Assembly: GCA_021778375.1 (NCBI GenBank)
Contig: JAJYCM010000152.1
Coordinates: forward strand, 1-6,634
Source: Bacteroidota bacterium
GTDB lineage: Bacteria > Bacteroidota > Ignavibacteria > Ignavibacteriales > Ignavibacteriaceae
Length of the DNA: 6,634 nt
Direction of reading: 5' to 3'
The notes beneath the pieces were generated by a model. It was given only the letters and a program-made list of their open reading frames with translations. It was not told the DNA's origin and ran no database searches. A program made the translations under genes and the position numbers. Below are positions 6,612 through 6,634 of this stretch, in pieces (the first letter of the stretch is position 1; each line of letters opens with the position of its first letter).

Positions 6612-6634
6612 CCGGAATTAGTCCGGTGTTTTTT
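6612..6634 (+). terminator. Terminator-like hairpin with T tract at the window edge
   Basis: The perfect 5-base arms CCGGA (6612-6616) and TCCGG (6622-6626) enclose the loop ATTAG and are followed by TGTTTTTT to the last base of the window. This is the form of an intrinsic terminator on the plus strand. The stem is short, and no plus-strand gene is seen upstream, so it would have to end a small RNA or a leader, or be part of the hairpin cluster beside it. The T tract may continue beyond the edge. Confidence 0.4.

Larger units (their letters stand above)
6070..6634. other. Long intergenic region upstream of secA without a convincing gene
   Basis: This stretch of 565 bases has no open frame with coding character. 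The longest small frames I noticed start with ATG and run 36 codons (minus, 6196 to 6086), 34 codons (plus, 6195 to 6299) and 26 codons (minus, from 6425); none has a ribosome binding site. It should hold the secA promoter. It contains, from left to right, the secA Shine-Dalgarno, a TATAAT with an overlapping palindrome, four 11-base direct repeats, an AT-rich plain stretch (about 6260-6460), a series of small hairpins, and a terminator-like hairpin at the right edge. Confidence 0.8.

Overview
The window is an AT-rich stretch of bacterial chromosome. All of its recognisable genes lie on the minus strand in one tightly spaced series. In transcription order (right to left) they are secA (6069 to 3013), a GlnB-type PII gene (3000 to 2662), a large lipoprotein with tetratricopeptide (TPR) repeats (2616 to 145), and the first 29 codons of an unidentified gene cut by the left edge (89 to 1). 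The gaps are 12, 45 and 55 bases and none holds a convincing terminator, so a single operon is likely, though this is inferred from layout.

The Bacteroidota/Chlorobiota side of the tree is the best guess, perhaps Ignavibacteria. The SecA is long (1018 aa), with an extra N-terminal acidic helical segment and a large insertion in the preprotein-crosslinking domain, and it lacks the variable insertion seen in E. coli NBD2. The TPR lipoprotein has a SprE/PorW-like layout. These points rest on remembered family features, not on a search.

secA encodes the Sec translocase motor and glnB a nitrogen/energy signalling trimer. The TPR lipoprotein is probably exported by the Sec route and anchored in an envelope membrane. 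Nothing visible makes the four genes one pathway, and no glnA, amtB or glnD is in view.

The right end (6070 to 6634, 565 bases) has no convincing gene but is structured. Next to secA is a perfect palindrome with 8-base arms, beside a TATAAT. Further out are four tandem 11-base direct repeats (6216 to 6259), then a run of small hairpins (6465 to 6566), and last a terminator-like hairpin with a T tract on the plus strand at the window edge. I found no clear novel system. The most interesting leads are the 11-base array, the palindrome at secA, the hairpin cluster and the 48-base in-frame repeat in the lipoprotein gene.
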